Shown: positions 31,645 through 41,568, counted from the stretch's first letter. The stretch is DNA of 64,000 nucleotides from Bacteroidota bacterium (GCA_040388375.1 JAZKBU010000011.1:1-64000), one strand, 5' to 3'. Notes: generated by a model not told the origin, from the sequence alone. Made by a program: numbers and translations.

Positions 31645-34107
31645 ATGGCAGAAGAACCCAAAAATATTAATACTGGTGAAGACCCATTGAAGTCCTTTCA
31701 ATTAGCAGAACTATCTACAAAACAAAAAGAATCTCCTGATTTTGGTTTGAAAATTTCAAAAAAAATTTGGGGCTATACTACAACTTCATTAGGTGGTTAT
31801 TTTTATAATCGTAATGCCCAATATGTTATAAACAGAAATTATGCCAATGGTATAATGGACGTAAGAACTATGTTTCAAGACAGGTTTCAGTTTAATGCGA
31901 AACAGAATTTCATTCGATTGGATTGGCAAACCCTGCAAATAGTTAATCGTATAATTTCAGGATTAGTTGGTAGGTGGATGCAACGGGGAGAAAAAATTGA
32001 AGTTACAGCAACAGATGACCGTTCTCAAAAGAATAAAGAAGAACAGTATGCACAACTGGAATTTATAATTGAAAACTTAGACCAATTACAAAAATTGCAA
32101 GATGCAACAGGTGTTGCGTTTGTTCCAAAAGATGATTTACCGGCTGACAAAGATGAACTAAAACTATGGAAAGCCCAATTCCAAAGACTTCCAGAGGAAA
32201 TAGAAAATGAGTTAGGATGCAATGATGTATTGCAATCCAATGGGATGTATGATGTAGTTAAGGAGAAACTTTTACATGACAGTGCAGAAGTTGGCTTTGT
32301 AGGTACATACACATGGATGGATGAACAAGGGGTTATTCATTCAAAATGGGTTAAACCGGAAGATGCTATTTATGGGTGGAGTGAGTATCCTGATTTCAGG
32401 GATGCAAGTTGGTTGGGTGAAGCACCGTCTATGAAGATAAGTGAATTAAGACGGGATTTCGGTAAAGAATTTCATCCAAATGATCCATTGGCACTTACGG
32501 AAGAACAACTTTTTAAAATAGCACAAACCGCAAAAGAGTGGTCATTCAATACCAATTTAGTTTGGAATAATTTATGGAACAGCGTTTACTTACGTCCGTA
32601 TGATGAATGGAATGTAAGGTCATTAAAATTTGAATTAAGAACAGTTGACAGCGAACCATATACCGTGACTAATTCCACCATATCAGATAGAACATATGTT
32701 CAAAAAGGGATGCCGGTTAATAAAAAAGGTGAACCAAAATCAGCCCCTTCGCCAAATCAAAAAGTTATTGATGACAGTAACATAAATATTTATGAATCAG
32801 TTTATCTACCTGATAATGATATTTTACTAAGGTGGAAGTTGAAGGAAAATATGATTCGTCCACAAGACCCAAAAGAAATTGGTAATGCAGAATATTCATA
32901 CTCTTTTTATATGTATCAGAACTACTTAATGAGAAACTTAGCAGTTCCTCAAAAGATACAGGCAGCAGTAGACGGGATGATATTGGCATTACTAAAAGTT
33001 CAACAAGATGTATCATTAGCTATACCTCCGGGATGGGTATTTGATGAAACTGCATTGCAGAATATTGATTATGGATTAGGTAATGAAGGGAATAAATCAG
33101 TTGACCATGCAAGGTTGTTTTTACAGACAGGTAAATTGTATTACAAGGGAATAGATGCAGAAGGGAACAGAGTTCCACCGCCAATAGAAGAAATAGCCAA
33201 CACAGGGTTTGCACAACACATCGAAGCATTTATAAGGACTTATGAGTTTTGGTATAAAACATTGAGGGATGAATTAGGGGAAGACCCGAATCTGATAAGT
33301 TCAGCAGTTCAGCCAAGAGTAACGGCAGGTAATGTAGAATCTTCTTTATCAATGCAGGAATATGCAACTGATTATATGTATCGGGCTTATGCCGAATGTA
33401 TGAAAATGACAGCAAGGAAAGTTTCTTGTTTGCTAAAGGATTCTATAGTGTACGGAAGTAAAGCATATAGGAATATAATAAAAGGGGAATACACTACTTG
33501 GCAAATATTTAATACTGATATTAAGTTCTTACCTACAGACCAACAAGTATCACAATTTGATATGATTATTCAAAATGCAATAAATAGTACCCCTGAATTA
33601 GCATTGTTTTTAAATCAGTTGCAAGCAATGGAAATGGTTAAGCAGGATGTTAAATTAGGGTGGACATATTACAATAGCTGTATAAAGAAAATGATTTTGT
33701 GGAAGCAAAAAACAACTGCTGAAAATACACAAGCAACCGGACAAATTCAAATTGCATCAGCACAAGCAGCAGAAAAAGCCAAGCAAGAAACAGAAACAGT
33801 AAAGATAGACGGAGATTTAGCTAAAGTAAAAATGGAAGGAGATACTTCTACTAAAAATGCTTTATCGGTAATGTTTACTTCTTTTTATAAAGATGGAGGA
33901 CAAGTTCCACCTGAAATGAAACCGGCTTTTAATGCGTGGGTAGAAAATATAATGTTGCCAATGATTTCTCAAAATGAAGAACAAAAAGCAACTATTATGC
34001 AACAGATGAAAGAAGCACAACAGAAGCCAGACGAACAAGGTGAACAGTTACCAGATAATGAACAAGAACAAATTCAACCACAGCAGCAAGAACAAATAGC
34101 TGCATAA
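31645..34107 (+). CDS. portal protein
   Basis: 820 residues, the size of portals in crAss-like and related podoviruses. It is placed after TerL and before scaffold and capsid genes. Features: N-terminal NRNYANGIMDVRTMFQDRFQ and IVNRIISGLVGRWMQRG (wing and stem region), a long helical core with NLAVPQKIQAAVDGMILALLK, VTAGNVESSLSMQEYATDYM near residue 565-585, and a Q/E-rich C-terminal tail from about 765. It forms the ring at the unique capsid vertex through which DNA passes. Confidence 0.8.
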   Translation: MAEEPKNINTGEDPLKSFQLAELSTKQKESPDFGLKISKKIWGYTTTSLGGYFYNRNAQYVINRNYANGIMDVRTMFQDRFQFNAKQNFIRLDWQTLQIVNRIISGLVGRWMQRGEKIEVTATDDRSQKNKEEQYAQLEFIIENLDQLQKLQDATGVAFVPKDDLPADKDELKLWKAQFQRLPEEIENELGCNDVLQSNGMYDVVKEKLLHDSAEVGFVGTYTWMDEQGVIHSKWVKPEDAIYGWSEYPDFRDASWLGEAPSMKISELRRDFGKEFHPNDPLALTEEQLFKIAQTAKEWSFNTNLVWNNLWNSVYLRPYDEWNVRSLKFELRTVDSEPYTVTNSTISDRTYVQKGMPVNKKGEPKSAPSPNQKVIDDSNINIYESVYLPDNDILLRWKLKENMIRPQDPKEIGNAEYSYSFYMYQNYLMRNLAVPQKIQAAVDGMILALLKVQQDVSLAIPPGWVFDETALQNIDYGLGNEGNKSVDHARLFLQTGKLYYKGIDAEGNRVPPPIEEIANTGFAQHIEAFIRTYEFWYKTLRDELGEDPNLISSAVQPRVTAGNVESSLSMQEYATDYMYRAYAECMKMTARKVSCLLKDSIVYGSKAYRNIIKGEYTTWQIFNTDIKFLPTDQQVSQFDMIIQNAINSTPELALFLNQLQAMEMVKQDVKLGWTYYNSCIKKMILWKQKTTAENTQATGQIQIASAQAAEKAKQETETVKIDGDLAKVKMEGDTSTKNALSVMFTSFYKDGGQVPPEMKPAFNAWVENIMLPMISQNEEQKATIMQQMKEAQQKPDEQGEQLPDNEQEQIQPQQQEQIAA

Positions 34108-34119
34108 AAACATAAAGTC

Positions 34120-34491
34120 ATGGGATTATCACGACCACTTGGAGATTTTGCAAACGAATTTAATTCGGTTTATAAAATAACACTTGACCTGTCAGGGTGG
34201 GATAGAACTGATATAAATGTAATACCCCCATTTTCAGGAGTAATTAACGTTTATGGCAGTAATGACGGTGGGGCAGTTCAAGGAGTAACACAAGGGAATG
34301 CGACATTAGCTATAAACTTTACTCCTGTAGAAGTAACTAATTTGGCTACTCATGCAGTAACTAATTCAATTTCAGCAGCAGGCAATTACCGGTATGATGT
34401 AAATGCACAGTTTTTAAGGATACAAGGTGTTCCACCGGCAGCAGGTACAAATGTTTATAAACTTTTATTATTTAATTCAAAAATCAGTTAA
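34120..34491 (+). CDS. small beta-rich virion protein
   Basis: 123 residues, almost free of lysine and rich in N, V, T, G and A. IPPFSGVINVYGSNDGG and a strand-turn pattern throughout suggest a beta-sandwich, as for head decoration or fibre proteins. Between portal and scaffold. The exact role is unknown. Confidence 0.6.
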   Translation: MGLSRPLGDFANEFNSVYKITLDLSGWDRTDINVIPPFSGVINVYGSNDGGAVQGVTQGNATLAINFTPVEVTNLATHAVTNSISAAGNYRYDVNAQFLRIQGVPPAAGTNVYKLLLFNSKIS

Positions 34492-34500
34492 AATATTTTT

Positions 34501-35733
34501 ATGTCAGAAGAAACAATAACAAATCAAGAACAAAAAGTAGATACAATTACACAGAACCTACAAAATGCAATGTGGGGCGAAGAAGGGCAGCAGCAACAGC
34601 AAAATTCACAAGAACAAAATCAACAACAGGATAATCAGCAGCAACAATCGCAGGAGCAGAATAATGACCAACATCAAGAAATAGCCGTTCCGGTTGAATG
34701 GCTTAAAAAAGAATTTGATATTGAAGACTATACAGTTTTAAAAGCTGAAAGAGAGGAGCTAAAAACGCTAAAAGCTAATCCACCAAAAGTAGAAGAAATT
34801 AAGTTTGATGATGACCAAAGCAAGCATATTTATGAACTATTAAGGGAAGGTGGCGATAAGAAAAAAGAAGTATTGAAATTTCTTGCTACACAGGAAAAGA
34901 TTGAAGCACTTGTAAGTTCAGAAGTAACTAAAGAAAATGCGGCAGATATAGTAAAATTCGGGATGCAGTTAAAGAGTAAGGCAAGTGGTAGTGAATTAAC
35001 AGATTTTGAAATAAATAGACTTTTTAATAGGAAATTCCAAATGCCTGAAAAGCCCACACTTGAGGATGTGAAATCAGATAGCACTATTCTTGAATCAGAT
35101 GAAGAAAAAGTATATCAAGAAAGATTAAGCAAGTGGCAAAGTCAGGTAGAAGAAGTGAATTTAGATATTAGCATTGAGGCGAAACAGTTAAAACCTGATT
35201 TGGAAAAAGCAAAAGCAGAATTAGTATTACCAGAAATAAATAAAGGAGTACAAGCTAAACAAGAGCCAACGCCTGAAGAACAGGAGGCTTTTAATAAAAG
35301 TAAAGATTCCTTTAAACAATCTGCAAAACAAACAATAGATGGTTTTGGTGGGTTCACAGCACAGGTAAAAGACAAAGATGTTGATTACACTGTAGGATAT
35401 ACCCCTTCGCCAGATGAAAAAACACTTGTTTCGACCAAGTTAAATGAATTTGCAGAATCAGGGTTTGATGCTAATGCCTTGTTTGTAGATAGATGGCTAA
35501 TGGAAGATGGAAAAACAATGAATATTCAACAAATGACAGAAGACTTGTCAAGAATATTCATGGGTAAAAACTCTGACGAAAAATTAGCTGTTGATGCTGC
35601 AAATAAAAGGATAGAGGCATTCTTACGTGAAAAGAGAAATCCTAACGTAATGGAAGGAAATCAAAACAGAACTTTCCAACCAAACGGAACACAAACACCG
35701 TCAGAGAAGTTAGCAGATATGTTTTTTGCGTAG
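34501..35733 (+). CDS. capsid scaffold protein (candidate)
   Basis: 410 residues placed directly before the major capsid gene. A very Q-rich segment (about 22-62), then charged helices with coiled-coil character through the molecule and a disordered C-terminus (NQNRTFQPNGTQTPSEKLADMFF). These are the hallmarks of phage scaffolding proteins, which line the procapsid and leave before or during packaging. No protease domain seen. Confidence 0.72.
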   Translation: MSEETITNQEQKVDTITQNLQNAMWGEEGQQQQQNSQEQNQQQDNQQQQSQEQNNDQHQEIAVPVEWLKKEFDIEDYTVLKAEREELKTLKANPPKVEEIKFDDDQSKHIYELLREGGDKKKEVLKFLATQEKIEALVSSEVTKENAADIVKFGMQLKSKASGSELTDFEINRLFNRKFQMPEKPTLEDVKSDSTILESDEEKVYQERLSKWQSQVEEVNLDISIEAKQLKPDLEKAKAELVLPEINKGVQAKQEPTPEEQEAFNKSKDSFKQSAKQTIDGFGGFTAQVKDKDVDYTVGYTPSPDEKTLVSTKLNEFAESGFDANALFVDRWLMEDGKTMNIQQMTEDLSRIFMGKNSDEKLAVDAANKRIEAFLREKRNPNVMEGNQNRTFQPNGTQTPSEKLADMFFA

Positions 35734-35768
35734 TACTAAGTATTACTTAACAATTTAAATCTTAAAAA

Positions 35769-37202
35769 ATGGCAGATCAAGGAATACCGACCTCCAATAT
35801 ATTGCAACCGGGTGTGATAAGCATATCAGGAGGTACAAATTATAGCGTCATTACAGGGCTACAACTGTTGACCCCAGTTTACTGGAAAAAATATGTAGAA
35901 AGATACGGCCCGGAAGCATACGATTATTTCTTTCAATGGTTAGCAACTTTTGGGGGAATGGAACTCGTTAAAAACCAAAATTTCTTTTGGTACGAATCAA
36001 GGGGTAAAAACCAAATAGCTGTCACTAACCTTACTCAAGTTTCAAGCCCATCAGCAGGAGCAACAGTTACGGTTAATATACCAGCAAGCCAACTGTATAG
36101 TTCAGGTGTTTATAGTCCATTACGGATAGGCGAAACTGTGTATATAGCATCTTCAAATATTGAAGGAGAGATTTTAACAGTACCAGCAGTTGACCAGTGT
36201 ACAATACGTCCTAAACAAGTTGCAGATGCTTTTGTATCAGCAAATTCAACTCACTTGCTTGCAGGTGAAATACTGATTTTTGGAGGTATTACGGATGCTG
36301 GTGAAGCGTCAGGAGAAAGGGATTCTCAAACGCATCTTGACCAAAGGATGGAAAACAATATTACCGTTATCAGGGAAAACTATAAAGCCACTGACTTTGC
36401 TGAAATGTCAGATGTTTGGTATGATGAAGGTATTTCTGGTAGCACTCCTGCTGGAGTTAATCAGGCAGGAACAAGTATGTTCACATACAAAGCATTGGTT
36501 AAAACAGACCGTAGATTCCTGAATAGCATTGAAAGCAAATTAATGCGTGGTGATACTGTTACCAATACTGGGTTATTGAATACTCCACCAGTAGGTAGTC
36601 AAGGGTTTATTCCAACTGTTTTAGCAAATGGCGAAACAGTAAATTATACGCCGGGAACTTTGGATATTGCCAAGCTGCACCAAATTACCCGTATCATGGA
36701 TGTGAACGGATGTGCTAAAGAAAATATGTGGTTGATGGATATTTTCCAAAGACAAGACTTTTCTGACGGCATATTTAAAGAATATCCAGCAGGCGCATTT
36801 GTTTATGGTACAGGTGAAAAATCACAAGAGGCATCAGTAGCTTATGGATTCCAAGAAATTCTTATTGACGGTTATTTACTGAAAGCTAAGAAGTACTCTC
36901 CGTGGAACACAGAGGTTACAACAGGGCTTACTCCTAATGTTGATTTCTTCCGTGACTTTGGTGTTATTTCTCCATTAGGAACAGTTATGGATGCTAAGAA
37001 TTATACTCCATTGAAAAACATTACCATGATGGCTATGCAACCTCAAAAAGGTGGTACAACTGGTAATGCAATCAGGGTTTGGCCTTATGGTGGTGGTTCT
37101 ATGAACCCAACTGACGGTACATTGGCTGATAATATTGCAATGGCCTGCTATAGGGGGATAAGAACCGCAGGAGCGAATCAATTCCTTATCGTAAGCGCAT
37201 AA
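35769..37202 (+). CDS. major capsid protein
   Basis: 477 residues, following the scaffold gene and ended by a strong hairpin, the classical position. Includes VYWKKYVERYGPEAYDYFFQWLATFGGMELVKNQNFFWYE at the N-terminal arm, an E/T-rich extended region (about 180-230), and a C-terminal beta domain with ITMMAMQPQKGGTTGNAIRVWPYGGGS. Consistent with the HK97-fold capsid proteins of Bacteroidota podoviruses; the fold itself is inferred. Confidence 0.78.
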   Translation: MADQGIPTSNILQPGVISISGGTNYSVITGLQLLTPVYWKKYVERYGPEAYDYFFQWLATFGGMELVKNQNFFWYESRGKNQIAVTNLTQVSSPSAGATVTVNIPASQLYSSGVYSPLRIGETVYIASSNIEGEILTVPAVDQCTIRPKQVADAFVSANSTHLLAGEILIFGGITDAGEASGERDSQTHLDQRMENNITVIRENYKATDFAEMSDVWYDEGISGSTPAGVNQAGTSMFTYKALVKTDRRFLNSIESKLMRGDTVTNTGLLNTPPVGSQGFIPTVLANGETVNYTPGTLDIAKLHQITRIMDVNGCAKENMWLMDIFQRQDFSDGIFKEYPAGAFVYGTGEKSQEASVAYGFQEILIDGYLLKAKKYSPWNTEVTTGLTPNVDFFRDFGVISPLGTVMDAKNYTPLKNITMMAMQPQKGGTTGNAIRVWPYGGGSMNPTDGTLADNIAMACYRGIRTAGANQFLIVSA

Positions 37203-37216
37203 TATTTAATTTAATA

Positions 37217-37243
37217 GCAGGGGTAATTTCGCCCCTGCTTCTT
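37217..37243 (+). terminator. hairpin terminator after the capsid gene
   Basis: GCAGGGG (37217-37223) and CCCCTGC (37232-37238), seven perfect pairs, loop of eight, followed by TTCTT. The short T tract suggests partial termination, which would raise capsid over downstream expression. A second small inverted repeat CCGAA-TAT-TTCGG follows at 37254-37266. Confidence 0.65.
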
Positions 37244-37309
37244 ATAAGACCATCCGAATATTTCGGACACTAAAAAAGGTGTTAAAAGGTAATCAAAAAA
37301 ATCATAAAA

Positions 37310-38218
37310 ATGGCAACGTCATTGAAACACACGCAAATGGCTGATGAAGAAGCAAAAGCTGCTAATCAAAAGCACAACTTTGAAAGTTTGGTAATACCTA
37401 CAGATATATTACCAGAAGAAAAAGAAAAAAAGGTATATAATGTACTTTTTAAATTAATTAAAAAAAGACGAGGTAGGGTTTATTTGGATAATTGTTGTGA
37501 CAATATACCTAATCCTAAAAATGATGGGAATCCAGAAAGGATATGGCTATTAAATGGTGCAAGAAGTATTTGGGATTCTGATTTAGAATATATCCTAAAA
37601 GATAAATCAAGATACGACAGGGCAAGGAGGGGTATGGATATTAAATTTACAGATTCAGTTTGTATGGTTCAAAGTACCGATACACTGCGTTTGGAGTTTA
37701 TGCGAAAAAATAGTAACAATGTAGGTAAAAAAATAGAGGGTCGTGGTGGTAAATATGATTATTATGAGTATGACCCTGCACAAGAACAGAAAGAAAGACA
37801 CGCAAAACAGTTAATGAAGATTGGTATAATAACCAAAGTAAATGAAATGCCAACTGATAAAATTAGAAAATTGGCAAGTTTTTTAGGTATTTCTTTTGTT
37901 GATGAATTAGGGATGCCTGTATCTGACGAAGGGGTAAAAACAGAATTAATGATTAAAGCAGATACAGACCCAGCTACGGTACAAAAATACATGGATTCAA
38001 GAGAAGTAGAGGTTGCGTATTTGGTTAAGAGGGCAATAATTGATGCAAAAATAGATTTGGGAGGACAGAACGGTAACGCAATATGGGCAGGCGGTAAGGG
38101 GTTTATAGCAAAAATACCAACCAACAGAAAGCCTTATGAATACCTTACTGAACTTGCAATGACAAATAGTGATGAAGGAAGGAATTTTAAACAGCAATTA
38201 GAACAAATGATTACGTAA
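37310..38218 (+). CDS. hypothetical virion-block protein
   Basis: 302 residues, basic and helical. RIWLLNGARSIWDSDLEYIL and a middle part with KQLMKIGIITKVNEMPTDKI, then a C-terminal helical region. It follows the capsid gene; crAss-like phages carry small head-completion or cargo genes in this position. No family recognised with confidence. Confidence 0.65.
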   Translation: MATSLKHTQMADEEAKAANQKHNFESLVIPTDILPEEKEKKVYNVLFKLIKKRRGRVYLDNCCDNIPNPKNDGNPERIWLLNGARSIWDSDLEYILKDKSRYDRARRGMDIKFTDSVCMVQSTDTLRLEFMRKNSNNVGKKIEGRGGKYDYYEYDPAQEQKERHAKQLMKIGIITKVNEMPTDKIRKLASFLGISFVDELGMPVSDEGVKTELMIKADTDPATVQKYMDSREVEVAYLVKRAIIDAKIDLGGQNGNAIWAGGKGFIAKIPTNRKPYEYLTELAMTNSDEGRNFKQQLEQMIT

Positions 38219-38219
38219 T

Positions 38220-38903
38220 ATGGATGTGAATGAATGTTATCGGTTGATGAGTTATTGTGTGGCAAAAAATCGTTCACAAGGATACTTGTCACCCGATGAC
38301 TTCAATTTAGTTATAAATCAAGGGCAGCGAATGTACCTTGATTTTTTGCTTGGGGAGTATCAAAAATATTTACCACAAAGGCCGATTGCTGTAGTTGAAT
38401 TTGGGCAAAATGAAAGAATTAGAGATTCGATAGCTCCGCTTATTTACAATACAATTCTACCAATAAATTCAACAACAGGTATTTCTTCATACCCATCAGA
38501 TTATGAATATGTAGATAATATGTTTGGTGTGTATGGAAGTTATAATATAAGATTTATTCAGCAGGATAGACAGGATTCGTATCTGCATTCTGTAATTGAT
38601 CCTATAATACAAAATCCTGTCTATTTAATCCGTCACGAAGGTTTTCAGTTTTTCCCAGATAGACCGTATGGCGAAAACCAAGCCAGAATGAGTTATGTAA
38701 GAAAGCCGCCAAGTATAGTTTGGGGTGAAGGTAGAGACAGCAATGACCGACCAGTTTGGAATCCAGCTACAAGCCAAAATCCAATTTGGAGTGAAACGGA
38801 TATTTTACAAGTTATTATGAGAGCATTGCAATTAGTCGGAGTTAATTTGCAATTAGGAGTTGTAATACAATACGCTAATGAGATTAAAACACAAGGGCAA
38901 TAA
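38220..38903 (+). CDS. head-tail adaptor/ring-like protein (candidate)
   Basis: 227 residues. The order helical N-terminus (MDVNECYRLMSYCVAKNRSQ), a beta-rich middle with SYPSDYEYVDNMFGVYG, then FQFFPDRPYGENQARMSYVRKPPSIVWG is seen in head-tail connector proteins of short-tailed Bacteroidota phages. Overlaps the next gene by one base. Assigned from position and layout. Confidence 0.6.
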   Translation: MDVNECYRLMSYCVAKNRSQGYLSPDDFNLVINQGQRMYLDFLLGEYQKYLPQRPIAVVEFGQNERIRDSIAPLIYNTILPINSTTGISSYPSDYEYVDNMFGVYGSYNIRFIQQDRQDSYLHSVIDPIIQNPVYLIRHEGFQFFPDRPYGENQARMSYVRKPPSIVWGEGRDSNDRPVWNPATSQNPIWSETDILQVIMRALQLVGVNLQLGVVIQYANEIKTQGQ

Positions 38904-39541
38904 TGACAAGACGTGCGTACATAGAAAGAGTAAGAAGATTAATTTATGGTGGGCAACCACCTGCTGATGCTTCTATTACTGTAGGGTTAGTTAACTTCTA
39001 TCTACCAGATGCCGTAGCCGTAGCCGCAAGAGCAAATTATACCGACAATTTAAAATTAAGTGGAATAGCAGTTGTTAATAATTCTTTTTATACCACATTC
39101 AAATCATTATCAGTTGTTGGAGATGAACAGTTTTTATGGAAAATAACAATACCGGAATTACCAATAGGAATTGGAGCAAATGAAGGGGCTAGTACTCTAA
39201 TATTTAAAGATTCAAGTTCAAATCAATTATCATTCCCTGTTGTATGGTTAAGTGAAAATCAGTTAAGTTTTCAACGTGGGATGAGAATAATACCAAATAA
39301 ACTTTTAGCTTACCCACAAGGGACTTTTATATACGTTATGAGTACGATAATGCTTAGTGCTTATACAGCACAGGTTACAATGGTAAGTGCAGGTGATAGT
39401 ACAGATTTAGATAGTGTACTGAATGTGCCACCTGATTACTTTCCAATTATGACAGACTATTTAAAAACTCAATTAATGTTTGAAAGAAGTGTGCCAGTAC
39501 CAGTAACTAATGATGGTTCGGATATAATTAAGACAACTTAA
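38903..39541 (+). CDS. head-tail connector-like virion protein
   Basis: 212 residues. N-terminal TRRAYIERVRRLIYGGQPPADASITVG is a helical arm followed by beta-rich sequence, and the C-terminal DYFPIMTDYLKTQLMFERS is a helix. It looks like the partner of the preceding adaptor. No family named. Confidence 0.6.
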   Translation: MTRRAYIERVRRLIYGGQPPADASITVGLVNFYLPDAVAVAARANYTDNLKLSGIAVVNNSFYTTFKSLSVVGDEQFLWKITIPELPIGIGANEGASTLIFKDSSSNQLSFPVVWLSENQLSFQRGMRIIPNKLLAYPQGTFIYVMSTIMLSAYTAQVTMVSAGDSTDLDSVLNVPPDYFPIMTDYLKTQLMFERSVPVPVTNDGSDIIKTT

Positions 39542-39551
39542 AAACTTAAAC

Positions 39552-39941
39552 ATGAAAAAAGGTCAATACTTATCAGAAAATGGTGATTTAATGAATGTCA
39601 CTATTATTGATGAAGAAAATAAACAAGTCTTTGCAACTAAAAATGGATGGAATGCCTCATGGTTTTTAGAAAAAGAGTATTCTACATGGAAGGTTGTAGA
39701 GAAAATTTATATACCGGATATACCGGCACAAATTAATTCACAATCAAAAACTGAAGAAAATGCCATACAAGAGCCTTCAACAAGCAGCGTATTTCAATAT
39801 TCACAAGAAGGAACTGGAAAAGAAGGGAGTGAACGTGGAGGAATGGAACAAGGAATCGAAGGGGATGAAATTACCGAAAAAAGTGAAATTGAAAGTGAAG
39901 AAACCATAAAGCCTAAAAAAACAAGAAAGAAAAAAGAATGA
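39552..39941 (+). CDS. hypothetical protein with charged disordered tail
   Basis: 129 residues. The first ~55 form a small beta-rich domain; the rest is low-complexity, rich in E, S, G and Q, ending in KKTRKKKE. No family recognised. Overlaps the GroES-like gene by four bases. Confidence 0.6.
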   Translation: MKKGQYLSENGDLMNVTIIDEENKQVFATKNGWNASWFLEKEYSTWKVVEKIYIPDIPAQINSQSKTEENAIQEPSTSSVFQYSQEGTGKEGSERGGMEQGIEGDEITEKSEIESEETIKPKKTRKKKE

Positions 39942-40201
39942 AACCAATTTTAAATCAGATTATTTTTAAACCATTACCATCAGATGAATTAACTGAAGGT
40001 GGATTATTTGTTCCTGAAAATTGTAGAGAAATAAATAACAAAGGTACTATTGTTAATGTTGGTGAAGGAACAAAAAATAAACCAATGCGGTTAAAAGAAG
40101 GTATTACTGTTCATAGAGTAAAAGATTGGGGTTTAGGTTTTACAATCAATAATGAACTTTATTTTCTAATGGACGAAAGTGCCATAATAGCAATAGAATG
40201 A
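39938..40201 (+). CDS. GroES-like co-chaperonin
   Basis: 87 residues matching Cpn10: NQIIFKPLPSDELTEGGLFVPENCREINNKGTIVNVGEGTKN carries the first strand, the mobile loop (T-E-G-G-L-F-V-P) that docks to GroEL, and the G-T/K-V-x-x-V-G-x-G-T strand; VKDWGLGFTINNELYFLMDESAIIAI closes the barrel. Slightly shorter than host GroES (~95). Phage co-chaperonins such as T4 gp31 adapt host GroEL to fold the capsid protein. No GroEL gene is present in the window, so it would work with host GroEL. Confidence 0.85.
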   Translation: MKPILNQIIFKPLPSDELTEGGLFVPENCREINNKGTIVNVGEGTKNKPMRLKEGITVHRVKDWGLGFTINNELYFLMDESAIIAIE

Positions 40202-40962
40202 GCCAGCAGCATATGCCTTATATTTCAGTGGATAGCTGTATTACAGACTATCTTGGAGAGGGGGAATACTCTCAACATAAATATTTTAAATGTTGGCACA
40301 TAGCATTTAGAGGTATGGAAAATTTAGGATTAGATTTCTTCTATCGTATTCAATCATTAAAATTACCTATTAATTCAAACTTTACAGTAACACTACCTGC
40401 TAATTGCCTTAATGTAACAAAGGTTGGAATATTAAACGATAATGGGGCAATAATACCATTATGGAATAATCCAAACATGACAACCTATGCAGACCTATTA
40501 CCTGATAGGATTGATAAAACTACTGACAATGAATCCTTATGGTTAACATGGGATAATAATACATGGTGTAATACTTGGAATGGTAGTGGATATTCAAATG
40601 TTTATGGAGTGCCAAGCGGAGAACCATTTGTAGGAGAATTTAAAGTTGATATTGAGAACGGAGTTATTCTTTTAAGCCAACATTTTAATCGAAATTATTT
40701 AATGGTAGAGTGTCTTGTTTCTCCAATGGAAGGACAAGAGTATTATTTACCAATGCAGTTTAGAGAAGCTCTTATAGCATGGATTTGGTGGAAGGATAAT
40801 AAAGCAGTTTCGGTAAGGCGTGGGCAAGTTGGTATTTCAAGAGATTTGAAACACGATTTTTTTGTTGAAAGAACAAATGCCATCTCAAGATGGAAGCCAT
40901 CAACAATAATGGATAAATACCAAGTATCACAAGAGCAGAGTAGAGCAGCTATAAAGACTTAA
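40198..40962 (+). CDS. virion adaptor/ring-like protein
   Basis: 254 residues. HMPYISVDSCITDYLGEGEYSQHKYFKCWHIAFRGMENLG, then a beta-rich middle with many W residues (LWLTWDNNTWCNTWNG), and MQFREALIAWIWWKDNKAVSV towards the C-terminus. This pattern occurs in the neck/tail ring proteins of crAss-like phages. Overlaps the GroES-like gene by four bases. Role inferred. Confidence 0.6.
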   Translation: MSQQHMPYISVDSCITDYLGEGEYSQHKYFKCWHIAFRGMENLGLDFFYRIQSLKLPINSNFTVTLPANCLNVTKVGILNDNGAIIPLWNNPNMTTYADLLPDRIDKTTDNESLWLTWDNNTWCNTWNGSGYSNVYGVPSGEPFVGEFKVDIENGVILLSQHFNRNYLMVECLVSPMEGQEYYLPMQFREALIAWIWWKDNKAVSVRRGQVGISRDLKHDFFVERTNAISRWKPSTIMDKYQVSQEQSRAAIKT

Positions 40963-40963
40963 T

Positions 40964-41254
40964 ATGCCGTCTATAATAGGAAATACAAGTAGTTCAATAT
41001 ACAGCATCCCTTATAATGAGGGATGTACTTTAGAATCTTTTTCATTGGTTAATAAAACAGCAGGAACAGTAACAGCTAATTTAGCAATAAGAGAAAATGA
41101 AACCGATTACCAAATAATACCAGTTAATACACCTATTTATGGTAATCAAATGTATAGCTCTGATTTGGAAAGACAGATTAATGCAGGACAAAACTTTCAT
41201 TTAATTGTGAGTGGAGCAGTCGATTACCAGTTTTCAACCGGCAAACCAAAATAA
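40964..41254 (+). CDS. small beta-rich virion protein
   Basis: 96 residues, low in charge, with NKTAGTVTANLAIRENETDYQ and a strand-turn pattern. Similar in style to the protein at 34120. Perhaps a fibre or collar component. Confidence 0.55.
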   Translation: MPSIIGNTSSSIYSIPYNEGCTLESFSLVNKTAGTVTANLAIRENETDYQIIPVNTPIYGNQMYSSDLERQINAGQNFHLIVSGAVDYQFSTGKPK

Positions 41255-41257
41255 AAA

Positions 41258-41566
41258 ATGGCTTTAAATGTATATACTAATTTAACCTATCCTACAATAT
41301 CTGTTTATGTTGATTTAAACAGAGGTAGTCAAACAAATAGTATATGGGGCATACAGATATTAAATGACCCACCATTTAGAAATGATAGTGCTGATAGATA
41401 TATATTCGGGACAGTAACAGGGATAAATTATTTAGGAACAAAAGTATCAGTAGGGCAATCTGTAATGATTGATAGGGGACAAGCGATATTAGTTACACAA
41501 GGAGGTATTAATTATTACTTGGCAGATGAAACTACAGTTTTAATGACCGAACTACCAGAAGAATAA
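41258..41566 (+). CDS. small beta-rich virion protein
   Basis: 102 residues, beta-rich (VYVDLNRGSQTNSIWGIQIL), no family recognised. Three bases from each neighbour, so part of the same virion transcript. Confidence 0.55.
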   Translation: MALNVYTNLTYPTISVYVDLNRGSQTNSIWGIQILNDPPFRNDSADRYIFGTVTGINYLGTKVSVGQSVMIDRGQAILVTQGGINYYLADETTVLMTELPEE

Positions 41567-41568
41567 AA

